64,000 nucleotides of DNA from Gammaproteobacteria bacterium (lineage in GTDB: Bacteria; Pseudomonadota; Gammaproteobacteria; JACKNK01). The stretch covers positions 558,001 to 622,000 of the forward strand of contig JACKNK010000002.1 of the NCBI GenBank assembly GCA_024234955.1. Reading direction: 5' to 3'. Position numbers and translations under genes: made by a program. The notes below the pieces were generated by a model. It saw only the letters and a program-made list of their open reading frames with translations, searched no databases and was not told where the DNA came from. Below are positions 43,100 to 51,773 of this stretch, piece after piece. Position 1 is the stretch's first letter; each line of letters opens with the position of its first letter.

Positions 43100-45228
43100 C
43101 ATTTGATCTGCGACAGCAGCGCAAAACCGACCGCCGCCTGAGCGATTTCGGCGACCGTGGCCTCCGACATCGGCGGGAGGGGACTGGCATCGACGTAGCG
43201 TCGCAAAGCCGGGAAATCGGGCGTTGTGTCGCCGTCTCCTGCAGGCAGGTAGCTGTCGTCCACCCGCGCCAGGGCGTCCCAGGCTCGGCCCAGTCGGTAA
43301 TGCGGTCCCGGCACGGGAATTCCCGATAAAGGCGCTGCGATCGAGTCGAATACCGAAAGTTTGGACAAAGGATGCAGCGGCGGCTTCGCCCCCACGCCGG
43401 TGATGAAGCTGCGCGAAAGTGGGTTGGCGCCCAGTTGTGGATGCGGCATGCGTCGCGCCCAATGCTGATATTCGGTTTGTCGGCTCAGTTGATGGGCTTG
43501 CAGCAGGGGCAAGACGGCACGCGTCGATTGCCCAAACCCGCCCCAGCCCAGCGTTTGCAGTCGATGATGGCTGGGGGCGTGGAACGGGTTCTCCTCCGCC
43601 ATACGGATCAGCCAGTCGGCGCCGGCGATGAATTGATGTCTGGCGAGTTCCCGAAACTCAGGCCTCTGCAGGGTGTCGGGGGCGTGCAGATACGCCCACA
43701 GCGCGGCCATGCCCTGATGTTTGAAGGACACCGGCATGGTCGGATCGAAATGCTGTTCGCCAATCAGGTGTTCGAAGGCTTGCGCAAATCGCTTCTCGCC
43801 GGTGGTGCGCAGCAGTTCCGCAGCGGCCCAGAGCCGGTTGTCGGTCGCACTCTTGTCGGGATAGGTGCCGGCGGCGACGCCGGGCGGGTTGCGATACACC
43901 TCGCCTTCCTCGGGCCACTGCGGGTGTGTCTCGATGAAGGCCCAGGCACGTAGCGCCGCGCTCAGGGCTGACTTGGATTGTGCTGCGTCATAAGGTGCGA
44001 TCAGGCGGGCATGAATCGCCGCCAGGGCCGCAAAACTGGCGGTGGCGTGGGTGGTCTTCTCGAAGATGAAGCGTGGTGTATCGACATCGACCGGGGCGCT
44101 CTCATCCCAATGTGCGCTCGCCAGTCGCCAGTAGACGCCGCCATCGGCGCTGTCCTGCATGGCGCTTGCCCAGCGGAAGCCCCAGGCGAGTTCGTCGATG
44201 AGATCGGGAATGCCGTTACCGCTTTCCGGGATACCGAGATCGTCGCCCCCGAACCCGCTGCCCGCAATGTCGAATCCCGCCGCAACGCTGTACCAGACCG
44301 GCGCCGCATTGGTGAGGTATTGGCCGTAGTCGCCCGCGTCGAACCAGCCGCCCTGGATGGCTCGGTAGTCCCCGGCTCGTTCCCCACGACCGAATGCCGA
44401 GGTGCCGACGACCGGGTGGAATACGCCATCGAGCTTCGCGCGGATTCCCCCTGCTGGCCGCTCATATCCGGGATCGGCCCAGGGCGCGACGATCGGCATG
44501 CCGTTGCGTGAGTGGTAGAACAAGCGGGCGACGCGGCGATAGACCGGTGCATAGATGTCGTCGCCGACCTCGAAAGAGTGGGAAATACCCAGGCCGGGCA
44601 CATTCAGACGGTAGCGACCGGGTGTATTCAGGCCACTGAAATCGGCGGTCCAGACATCGTTGCCACTCCAGCGGTCGGCCTGAGCCCGGAGCGACAGCGT
44701 TCCTTCCATCACGACGGCACTATCGTCCGCGCGTTCAACCCGGAAACTGTCGTCCGGCAGCGGCATCGCTCCGAGCGTGCCAAGCCAGTTGCCGACGTAG
44801 GCCAGTTTCACCGAATTGCGGAGATAGCCGACCTGATCGACCTGGATCGAAGGGCTGATCCCGTTTGGGTCATATCGCAGCGGCAGGCCCGTGATTGGTA
44901 GCGCCTTGCGGGCATCGAACAGGCGATATTGGACCCCTGGTCGTAGCGCCCCGGACAAGCGCAGATGCAGACGCGTGGCGATCACGGCCTTGCCATCCGG
45001 CCTGAAGCCCTTGACCTGGCGGTCCGCGCCCACCGAAAGCACTGCGGGAGCGTGGCGGGATGGACTACTCAGGGTGAAACGTTGGGGTTGATCTTCGATG
45101 GTCAACGCATCCGGGGTAAGCCACTCCAATGTGATTACCCGGTTGCAAGGAAGAATGGCGTGGACGTCAGCGGCAGCGACGCGCCAGAAACCGGCAAGGA
45201 TCAGCGCACAGCAAGCGGTGGCCTTCAT
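43099..45228 (-). CDS. Secreted glycoside hydrolase family 9 (endoglucanase-like)
   Basis: This 709-residue protein has a signal peptide (cleavage expected after RVAAA), an N-terminal immunoglobulin-like CelD_N region with VDQVGYLRNSVKLAYVG, and a GH9 (alpha/alpha)6-barrel. The catalytic aspartates are in GGWFDAGDYGQYL (Asp297 and Asp300). The late substrate-binding segment NPLSRSFITGVGAKPP is present, and the proton donor is probably Glu689 in PMSEATVAEIAQAA. The enzyme should cut beta-1,4-linked glucan-like chains in the periplasm. In an exopolysaccharide operon, such glycanases usually trim or release the cell's own polymer. ATG at 45228 overlaps the preceding stop as ATGA. Confidence 0.92.
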   Translation of the reverse strand: MKATACCALILAGFWRVAAADVHAILPCNRVITLEWLTPDALTIEDQPQRFTLSSPSRHAPAVLSVGADRQVKGFRPDGKAVIATRLHLRLSGALRPGVQYRLFDARKALPITGLPLRYDPNGISPSIQVDQVGYLRNSVKLAYVGNWLGTLGAMPLPDDSFRVERADDSAVVMEGTLSLRAQADRWSGNDVWTADFSGLNTPGRYRLNVPGLGISHSFEVGDDIYAPVYRRVARLFYHSRNGMPIVAPWADPGYERPAGGIRAKLDGVFHPVVGTSAFGRGERAGDYRAIQGGWFDAGDYGQYLTNAAPVWYSVAAGFDIAGSGFGGDDLGIPESGNGIPDLIDELAWGFRWASAMQDSADGGVYWRLASAHWDESAPVDVDTPRFIFEKTTHATASFAALAAIHARLIAPYDAAQSKSALSAALRAWAFIETHPQWPEEGEVYRNPPGVAAGTYPDKSATDNRLWAAAELLRTTGEKRFAQAFEHLIGEQHFDPTMPVSFKHQGMAALWAYLHAPDTLQRPEFRELARHQFIAGADWLIRMAEENPFHAPSHHRLQTLGWGGFGQSTRAVLPLLQAHQLSRQTEYQHWARRMPHPQLGANPLSRSFITGVGAKPPLHPLSKLSVFDSIAAPLSGIPVPGPHYRLGRAWDALARVDDSYLPAGDGDTTPDFPALRRYVDASPLPPMSEATVAEIAQAAVGFALLSQIK

Positions 45229-45545
45229 GGGTCGATGAGGTGATAGCCCGGAATCAGGTCGATCCCCATCCAGCTTTTGAAGGCGTACGCAGCCCAGAAC
45301 GCACCAAACAGCAATGCGCCGATCACCGCCGCGATGTAGAGCACGAACAGGGTGTCCAGCAGGATGCCGATACGAGGCAGGTCGAACATGCGTACCAGGC
45401 GGACGGTGAACCGCCAACGAAGCCGCCCCAGCCCCTGGGTGAGCCAGAACCAAATGCGTTCACCACGATCGACGCGACTCTCGAACTTGTCCAGGATCTG
45501 TTCCAGGTCCGGAACTTCATCGATCGGGTTGTCACGGCGCTTCAT
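45225..45545 (-). CDS. Small membrane protein, paralogue of its upstream neighbour
   Basis: This 106-residue protein has a charged, mostly helical N-terminal half and one or two hydrophobic segments (about 62-88). The end reads FKSWMGIDLIPGYHLID. The upstream neighbour ends in the same plan (VKTMLDIDMYSDFHLLQ), so the two look like a diverged pair. No family is recognised. The gene overlaps the GH9 start by 4 bp and follows its partner by 9 bp, in a tight operon after wza. It could be an inner-membrane accessory of polymer export; this is inference. Confidence 0.78.
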   Translation of the reverse strand: MKRRDNPIDEVPDLEQILDKFESRVDRGERIWFWLTQGLGRLRWRFTVRLVRMFDLPRIGILLDTLFVLYIAAVIGALLFGAFWAAYAFKSWMGIDLIPGYHLIDP

Positions 45546-45554
45546 GAACGGGCG

Positions 45555-46007
45555 CTATTGCAGCAGGTGGAAATCGGAATACATGTCGATGTCGAGCATC
45601 GTCTTGACACCGTAGAACAGCAGCCCGATCAGCAACACGATGGTCAGCGCCAGCATGCCCATGAAGAACAGGAACAGGTAGTCGGACATTTTCGAGCGCA
45701 CACGGCGTTCGCTCTTCTGACGCAGGGACGCGAGCCAGAGACGGCGCAGGAACCAGCCGAGACGCCGCCGCACCCGCTGTCCCGTGGTCCATTGCCCGTG
45801 CGCGGTCCCGGGGTAGGGGCGTTCCATGTAGATTTCATCGAGGATTCGGGGGTCCTCGGTCTGCAGATGCAGGATGGTCTCGACGATGGCCACGCGTTGC
45901 TGAGGACTCAGTTCATCGCGCACATGCGCCGGCATGTAGTTGAAAAAACGCGCCTGTGTCGGATTGTATTCGCGGCGTTCGGTGCTGGTCTGGGTGCGAC
46001 GCTTCAT
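45555..46007 (-). CDS. Small membrane protein with basic N-terminal domain, unknown function
   Basis: This 150-residue protein has a soluble N-terminal half with YNPTQARFFNYMPAHVRDEL and LSPQQRVAIVETILHLQ. A very basic amphipathic region (RVRRRLGWFLRRLW) follows, then one strong membrane span (about 110-135) and the C-terminal VKTMLDIDMYSDFHLLQ shared in plan with the next gene. I do not recognise the family. It begins 10 bp after the Wza stop and ends 9 bp before its partner. ATG at 46007 is chosen because longer readings would overlap wza extensively. Confidence 0.78.
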   Translation of the reverse strand: MKRRTQTSTERREYNPTQARFFNYMPAHVRDELSPQQRVAIVETILHLQTEDPRILDEIYMERPYPGTAHGQWTTGQRVRRRLGWFLRRLWLASLRQKSERRVRSKMSDYLFLFFMGMLALTIVLLIGLLFYGVKTMLDIDMYSDFHLLQ

Positions 46008-46017
46008 GATTCCGACT

Positions 46018-47169
46018 TTATTTGCTGCTGCCGCTGGCGGTCTGCTGCAGGATGATGCCGGTCTGGATCGCCTGCACGCTGGGCATGATGCGGTTGAGGA
46101 TGCGCGACCACTCCGTGAGTCCGCTGGCCGGGACGTAAATGATGTCGCCGGGCTCCAGTTCGATGTCGGTGACCCGGCCCTTGAACACGTCTTCCATGTT
46201 GATGACATAGAGTTCCGGATCGGCGAGCGAGCCGCGCGCAATATGAACCTGGGTCATGTCGGCATCGACGGTGAACCCATTGGCGATGGTCAATGCCTTC
46301 GACAGCTGCATGTCCTCGCGGAAGGCAAACAGGTCCGGGCGCTGCACTTCGCCCAGCACATAGATCTCCTTCGACAGACCGGACGGGATGTAGATGTAGT
46401 CGCCCGGATGCAGTGGGATGTCGTAGCGCAGATCGCCATCGCGGAACAGGGCGACGAAATCCACCGGCAGCGGGCTGCCGTCGCGGGAAATGAAGGCGTG
46501 GGTCAGGTCCGCGAGTTCGACCGAACTGGCGTGAAACTGGCCTTTGGTGAGTCCGCCGGCCTTGGCCATTGCGCCGGTGATGGTCACGTTGGTGACCAGG
46601 GGATAGACGCCCGGATGCACCACTTCACCGATCAGGGTGTATTCCAGGCTCGCGAACTGCTGGACGATCACCGATACCTGTGGGTCCTTGAGATATTTCA
46701 GCAGGCGCTCGGTCAGTTCTGCCTTGACCTCGTCCACGCTGCGATTTTCAGCGAGCACATCGCCGACCAGCGGGAACGAGAATTTGCCATCGGGCCGGAT
46801 CGGCACCCCGTTCACGGACAAGTCGGGTTCGTTGTACACCGAGACCGACAGCACGTCGCCCTTGCCCAGGGTGAAATCGATGTGGGTGGCTTTGCGCAAT
46901 TCCGCCATGCTTGCGAGGCGATCTTCCGGGGACATCATCTTGCGTGCGTCGGGCAAGGCGGAGCCGGGTGGATTGCTTTCGTGTTCCTTGGGCGGCGGAC
47001 GCCGGACTTCTTCACTCGTGCACGCACCGAGCATCAACATCAAGATCGCGAACAGGACATGAGCGCCTGTTTTCGCCCATGTCGAAGGCGTGAACGCGAA
47101 GCCGGAGCAGATGGGGCGGACGGATCGGACGGATCGGACGTATGGGGCTGGGGGAAAGGTCGGCGTCAT
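46018..47169 (-). CDS. Wza-type polysaccharide export outer-membrane lipoprotein
   Basis: This 383-residue lipoprotein should form the outer-membrane pore for the exopolysaccharide. It has a lipobox (MLGAC, Cys50), then the Poly_export domain starting TLGKGDVLSVSVYNEPDLS and two SLBB-type domains (about 170-235 and 250-310, with GEVVHPGVYPL and GEVQRPDLFAF). A C-terminal segment follows. The lipid signal is unusual because about 36 residues precede the hydrophobic part, including VRSVRSVRP encoded by a 9-bp tandem repeat. No other suitable start lies in frame, so this long n-region may be real. It lies 8 bp after the Wzz-type gene. Confidence 0.92.
   Translation of the reverse strand: MTPTFPPAPYVRSVRSVRPICSGFAFTPSTWAKTGAHVLFAILMLMLGACTSEEVRRPPPKEHESNPPGSALPDARKMMSPEDRLASMAELRKATHIDFTLGKGDVLSVSVYNEPDLSVNGVPIRPDGKFSFPLVGDVLAENRSVDEVKAELTERLLKYLKDPQVSVIVQQFASLEYTLIGEVVHPGVYPLVTNVTITGAMAKAGGLTKGQFHASSVELADLTHAFISRDGSPLPVDFVALFRDGDLRYDIPLHPGDYIYIPSGLSKEIYVLGEVQRPDLFAFREDMQLSKALTIANGFTVDADMTQVHIARGSLADPELYVINMEDVFKGRVTDIELEPGDIIYVPASGLTEWSRILNRIMPSVQAIQTGIILQQTASGSSK
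47117..47143. repeat. Three tandem 9-bp units in the start of the Wza gene
   Basis: CGGACGGAT occurs twice in a row and a third, slightly altered copy (CGGACGTAT) follows. The copies encode the repeated SVR/VRS residues in the long region before the lipobox. Slippage here would change the length of that region by three residues per unit without a frameshift. Confidence 0.7.
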
Positions 47170-47177
47170 GGGTTTGA

Positions 47178-49760
47178 TCAGGTCGATTTTGGTGTTGCGT
47201 CGTCAGACCGTATATCCGTGTCTGGCGGTGCCGATTTGCGGAAAAGCTTGGGCCAGGCGAGTTTCAACCCCGTGCCCTTTCCGCTTTTGACTTTGGCCTT
47301 TGATTTGGCTTGAGGCTCGAAAACCGGCTTCTCCTGGACCAGGTCCTCCGGCACTTCGGTAATCACGGTGGCCTGCATGGTCACCCCGAGCTCGATCAGA
47401 CGCTCGACCAAATCGCGAATATCCGGTTTCGGCGTCTGACCGCTGCGCACCACGACGAGGGCGTTGCCGATGTGGCGGATGGCTTCGACCACCGTCTCCT
47501 GCCCGGTCGCCGGCGGTAGATCGTAGATGACATGTCCCGGGAAGCGCTTCAGGCGGTCGATCAGGTCGGCCATCGCGATGCTGCCGAGAAGATGTATCGC
47601 ATTGCCATCCGGGGCGTTGTGGCGGTTTGGACGAACTACCCGCACGAAGCGGTTTTCGGTAACGCCGAGCACGTCGTCGGGCTGAACGTCGCCGGCGAGC
47701 AGTTCGATCAGGCCAGGATGTGGGTCGTTCAGTTCATACAGCGACACCGGGCGTTCCCCGGCATTGTCGCCAAGGTCGGCATCGACCAGCACCACATGAC
47801 GTTCCTTGAGCGCCAGGGCCTGCGCCAGATTGGTTGCAACCAGGCTACGTCCGGTCTGGCGCTCCGGGCTGACCAACGCCAGCGATTGCCAGTCTTCCGC
47901 CTCCAGGGTGCCGTCCATGTCGTTGGCCATGCGGCGGAAGATGCCGACCACCGGTTCGCCGGGGAACTGGGTATCGACGACGATCTGCGCGCTTTCCGGC
48001 ACCTTCTGGAATTCGAAGGTGAGCTTGCCTTCGCCCAGGTCCTGGGCTTCGCGACGCGTGCGCACGCGTTTGTCGAGGAATTCCTGCAGCAGGGCAATCA
48101 TCAAGCCCAGACCGCCGCCCAGGATCACGCCGAGGATGGCGAGTGTCTTGCGACCGCTGGGTTCGGCTTCGTCCGGTGGCCGGGCGCGTTCGATGATGTC
48201 GAAGTCCGATTCGTTGCGCAGCATCAGGACGCGCGCTTCCTCGACCCGGTTGCGCAGGTTGTCGGCGAGCAGTTCGATGCTGTCCACCTTGGCCTTGAGC
48301 TGATTGTTCTCCTGCTTTTTGGCAGTGAGCATGTTCAGCTTGTCGCGCATTTCCTTGACCAGCTTGTCGAGTGCGCCCAGGCGCGCCTCGCGCTGTTTGT
48401 AATCGCTGGTGGTCTGATAGCGCTTGACGGTGAGTTCCTGACGAACCGGGTTGTTGGCGTAAGTGTTGGAAGGGCTGCCGGAATCCCCGCCTTTTTCGAT
48501 GAGACCCTTGATGGTGGCAATGCGGGTCTTCAGGTCCTTCACCTTGGGGTTTTCGTCGGTGTATCGCCCGCGAGCCTGTTCCAGTTCCCATTCGAGATCG
48601 CTGAGATTCTTCTGCAGCGGGTTCACGTAATAGGAGGACTGCACGATCATTTCCGGCTCGGTTTCGATCGCCGCTTCCAGGCGGGTGAGATCCTTGCGGG
48701 TGGCCTCCACTTCCGCCTGCAGCGCCTTCTGTTCGGTTTCCAGGTTGGTGAGCTGCCCGACCAGCACGGTGATCTCGGTCTCGAGATCGGAGATCTGATA
48801 TTCCTCCTGAAAGGATTGCAGTTCCGCGTTGGTCTGGCGGGCGGTCTGCTGCGCGCTCTGAAGCTGGTTGCTGTAGTAGAGCAGGGTTTCTTCGGCGTCG
48901 GCCCGGCGGATCTCGCGGTTGCGGGCGATGAAGATGTCGACCAGGTTGTTGGCGATTTCTGCCGCCACATTCGGATCTTTCCAGGTCACCTTGATCTGGA
49001 AGATCGTGGATTCCTTGCCGACCTGGGCCTCGATGTATTTCACCAGCTTGCGAGGTTGCAGATCGATGCCCGAACGGCGGACGGTTTCCTGCAGCACGCT
49101 GGGCAGCAGCAGGGTGTCGAGCAGGGTTTGCAGGTTGTAGGTCTGCGGTTTGAAAGGCTTGCCGAACTTGCCGATCTGGAACTCGTCCTGCGAACTCCGC
49201 TTGATCATGGTGACGTTGGCCAGCCATTTCTTCTCGACCAGGGTCATGGCCATCACCAGGAACAACACGGTGATGGTGCCGGCAATCAGCGTGACCAGTT
49301 TGCGGCGCGACCAGATGCCCTTGAGCAGGCGCTGGATGTCCAGGCCCGATCCTTTGCTGGGGGCTTCTTCGTCCTCGCCCATGCCGGGGAAGGCGAAGGG
49401 CATGGCGTCGTCGGACTGCGTCGGCAGCTCGGGCGCGGTTTCCGGAATCCCGGCCAGCGTGGGGAAGCCGTTGCTGTCGGTCGCCGGTTCGGATTTCGGC
49501 ATCGGGTCTGCCGAGACAGGAATGTCCGGTCCTGATGCGCGCCCAGACGGGGATTCGGCCCGGGGTTCGGTCCGGGGTTTGGCCTGGGGTTTGGTCTGGT
49601 ATTGGGCTTGGGATTCGGCGCTTGATGCGCTGCCTGGTTCCGGTTCGCGAATGTCCCAGTCGAGGCCGGACAGATCGCTGTCGTCATCGAGCGGCGCCTC
49701 GTCGTTCTCCAGGGCAGCCTTGCGCTCCTGTTGTTTGCGAATGCTGAGTTCGTCGTTCAT
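47178..49760 (-). CDS. Wzz-type chain-length determinant fused to a degenerate tyrosine-kinase-like domain
   Basis: This 860-residue inner-membrane protein combines a polysaccharide co-polymerase with a BY-kinase-like ATPase domain. About 150 acidic, proline-rich cytoplasmic residues come first. A membrane span (155-175), the Wzz domain, a long periplasmic coiled coil (about 270-510) and a second span (about 530-550) follow. The C-terminal domain has the Walker A' strand VVLVDADLGDN, but its P-loop reads SPERQTGRSLVATNLA. Arginine 638 stands where the P-loop lysine is expected, and there is no terminal tyrosine cluster. It may therefore bind nucleotide weakly and act structurally. It sits between the ExeA-like ATPase and Wza, and with Wza would control length and export of the polymer. 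Confidence 0.9.
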   Translation of the reverse strand: MNDELSIRKQQERKAALENDEAPLDDDSDLSGLDWDIREPEPGSASSAESQAQYQTKPQAKPRTEPRAESPSGRASGPDIPVSADPMPKSEPATDSNGFPTLAGIPETAPELPTQSDDAMPFAFPGMGEDEEAPSKGSGLDIQRLLKGIWSRRKLVTLIAGTITVLFLVMAMTLVEKKWLANVTMIKRSSQDEFQIGKFGKPFKPQTYNLQTLLDTLLLPSVLQETVRRSGIDLQPRKLVKYIEAQVGKESTIFQIKVTWKDPNVAAEIANNLVDIFIARNREIRRADAEETLLYYSNQLQSAQQTARQTNAELQSFQEEYQISDLETEITVLVGQLTNLETEQKALQAEVEATRKDLTRLEAAIETEPEMIVQSSYYVNPLQKNLSDLEWELEQARGRYTDENPKVKDLKTRIATIKGLIEKGGDSGSPSNTYANNPVRQELTVKRYQTTSDYKQREARLGALDKLVKEMRDKLNMLTAKKQENNQLKAKVDSIELLADNLRNRVEEARVLMLRNESDFDIIERARPPDEAEPSGRKTLAILGVILGGGLGLMIALLQEFLDKRVRTRREAQDLGEGKLTFEFQKVPESAQIVVDTQFPGEPVVGIFRRMANDMDGTLEAEDWQSLALVSPERQTGRSLVATNLAQALALKERHVVLVDADLGDNAGERPVSLYELNDPHPGLIELLAGDVQPDDVLGVTENRFVRVVRPNRHNAPDGNAIHLLGSIAMADLIDRLKRFPGHVIYDLPPATGQETVVEAIRHIGNALVVVRSGQTPKPDIRDLVERLIELGVTMQATVITEVPEDLVQEKPVFEPQAKSKAKVKSGKGTGLKLAWPKLFRKSAPPDTDIRSDDATPKST

Positions 49761-49770
49761 GCCGTTCCGC

Positions 49771-50631
49771 TCAATCCGCCATCAGGCTTGGATCGTTCAG
49801 GCCGCCCTGACGGACGAGGTCCTTGGCGACGATCCTTACCGAACTGGAGCGGATCACCGGCTGGTCGTTGGCGATGGCATGTTCGAGCGCGAGTTTGCCG
49901 AGACGGTTGATCTCGCGGGGAATGCCGCCGCTCACTTCGGCGAGCAGCGCGACCGCCTCCCGCGAGATCGGGATCGGGCCTTCGAGCCCGGCGCTGCGCA
50001 TCCGGTGGGCGATGTAATGCAGGGTCTCTCTGGGAGACAGCGGGTTCAGGTGGTAACGCAGGCTGATGCGCTGATCGACCGGGGGCAACGCCTTCACCAT
50101 CTGGCGCAGTTCCGGCTGGCCGATCAGGATCACGGTGATGAAATTGCGTCGCTCGCTGGAGATGTTGGTCAGGGATTTGATCGCTTCGATGTCGCTGCTG
50201 TGCAGCGATTGCGCCTCGTCGATCAGGATCACCAGATGCCGACCCGCCTCGACGACACGGCGCATCAAGGTCTGTTTGAACGCGGACAGGCGGGAATAGC
50301 GATCCGGATAGTCGCCCGAAACCACCCGCTCGCGACGAATCTGGGAGAGGATTTCGAGCAGAAGTTCATCGAAATTGAGCATGCCGTTTTCGATGCTGAC
50401 CACGGTGTACTGCTCGGGCGAGAGCTTGTTCTGCAGCACGGTGCGGCTGATCGTCTTGCCGCAACCGATCTCACCGGTGAGCATGCCCAGCCCCATGTTG
50501 CGGTCCTCGATCATGAACTGCAGGCGGGAGATGGCCTCGGCGTGTCCGCTGGATGCGTAAAAGCAACGCGGGTCGCGGGTGTTGTCGAAAGGCTGGCGGG
50601 CCAGGACCGATTCTCCGAGGCGTAGGCTCAT
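49771..50631 (-). CDS. ExeA-like AAA ATPase of the exopolysaccharide locus
   Basis: This 286-residue AAA ATPase has Walker A in LTGEIGCGKT, Walker B in HLVILIDEAQSLHSS, a sensor-like ISLRYHLNPLS stretch and an arginine-rich GGIPREINRLGKLAL segment. It belongs to the ExeA/GspA-like group that commonly accompanies exosortase-linked polysaccharide operons; its exact work there is unknown. ATG at 50631 overlaps the stop of the upstream glycosyltransferase as ATGA, which settles the start. It ends 10 bp before the Wzz-type gene. Confidence 0.92.
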   Translation of the reverse strand: MSLRLGESVLARQPFDNTRDPRCFYASSGHAEAISRLQFMIEDRNMGLGMLTGEIGCGKTISRTVLQNKLSPEQYTVVSIENGMLNFDELLLEILSQIRRERVVSGDYPDRYSRLSAFKQTLMRRVVEAGRHLVILIDEAQSLHSSDIEAIKSLTNISSERRNFITVILIGQPELRQMVKALPPVDQRISLRYHLNPLSPRETLHYIAHRMRSAGLEGPIPISREAVALLAEVSGGIPREINRLGKLALEHAIANDQPVIRSSSVRIVAKDLVRQGGLNDPSLMAD

Positions 50632-51773
50632 CGCGCTGTGTGGACCTCGTGACAAAGCTCGATGACGCCCCGGGTGGCGTCTTCCCAGGAGAACCGCTTT
50701 GCCTGTTCCAGGCCCTTACGGACCAGATCTTCGGCGAGGTCAGGCTCGGTCAATACCCGCTGCATGGCCTCGGCCATCGCGGAGGTGTCGGTGGGATCGA
50801 CCAGGATGCCGGCGTCGCCGACCACTTCCGGGATGCTGGAACGGTTCGACGCAACCACCGGGGTGCCCGCCGTCATGGCTTCCAGCGGGGGAATGCCGAA
50901 GCCTTCGAACAGGGACGGAAACACGAACAGATCCGCGCCGCTCATCAGGTCGGGCAGGACCTCGTTGGGCAGGAACCCGGGGAAGATCACGTCGTCTTCC
51001 AGGCCGTGCTGGCGGACTGCTGCGTCGATGGCCTCCGCCCCGTTCCAGCGACTGCCGACCAGCACCAGCTTGTGTGGCAGAGCGCTATTCGCCTTGAGCT
51101 TGGCGAAGGCCTCGATCAGGCCGACATGATTCTTGCCGGGGTGTTCGAGCCGGGAGATATAGAGCAGGTAGTCGTGCGGGATCGGTGACGCCGCCGAGAC
51201 ATGGGCCTTGGCCTGTTCGCGATCCCTGGGCGAGAAACGGTTGAGGTCGGCGCCGTTGTACACCACGCGGATGCGGGCCGGATCGACCCGGCAATAGTCG
51301 ATCAGATCCCGCTCGGTGGAGATCGAGATCGACAGCACCCGGGTGAGTCGCCGCATCATCATCGGCAGCACCCGCATGATGTAGAACATGCGGAAGGCGT
51401 CGTACTTGGCCGGAACATGCAACTGCGACATGTCGTGGATCGTGCTCACCGAGGGCACGCCGTACCACCACGCGAGGCGCCGGTTGCCGGCGGGCATCCA
51501 GCACACTTCGCAACCGGCGCGCATCAGCGCGAACGGCAGCCAGAGCAGATGCCAGAGAATCGACACGATCGGGTGCCCCATCCAGTCCGGATAACTGACC
51601 ACTTGCACCCGGGGATCGTCGATGGTGAAAAAAGCGCGATCGGCGTGGGTCATGAACAACACGAAGTCATCGTCCGGCGCCTGCGCGGGCAGCCGTTTGA
51701 AGATGTTGATCATGTATTGGCTGATGCCCGATTTGCCGCCGTCCCCGGCGAATGCGGAAATGCCGATCCTCAT
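50628..51773 (-). CDS. Family 4 glycosyltransferase (a)
   Basis: This 381-residue GT-B retaining glycosyltransferase has an N-terminal FAGDGGKSGISQYMINIF and the donor-binding C-domain with LEHPGKNHVGLIEAF. GSRWNGAEAI, VIFPGFLPNEVLPDLM and the catalytic EGFGIPPLEAMTAGTPVVAS (E-x7-E) follow. It is cytoplasmic and adds a sugar to the lipid-linked unit. ATG at 51773 overlaps the previous stop as ATGA, and its own stop overlaps the ATPase start. The sugar is not inferable. Confidence 0.93.
   Translation of the reverse strand: MRIGISAFAGDGGKSGISQYMINIFKRLPAQAPDDDFVLFMTHADRAFFTIDDPRVQVVSYPDWMGHPIVSILWHLLWLPFALMRAGCEVCWMPAGNRRLAWWYGVPSVSTIHDMSQLHVPAKYDAFRMFYIMRVLPMMMRRLTRVLSISISTERDLIDYCRVDPARIRVVYNGADLNRFSPRDREQAKAHVSAASPIPHDYLLYISRLEHPGKNHVGLIEAFAKLKANSALPHKLVLVGSRWNGAEAIDAAVRQHGLEDDVIFPGFLPNEVLPDLMSGADLFVFPSLFEGFGIPPLEAMTAGTPVVASNRSSIPEVVGDAGILVDPTDTSAMAEAMQRVLTEPDLAEDLVRKGLEQAKRFSWEDATRGVIELCHEVHTAR

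Noticed and set aside
47532..49535. 667-codon open frame on the plus strand opposite the Wzz-type gene
   Set aside because: The sense strand encodes a recognisable Wzz domain and coiled coil; the antisense product is a low-complexity mirror without family motifs.
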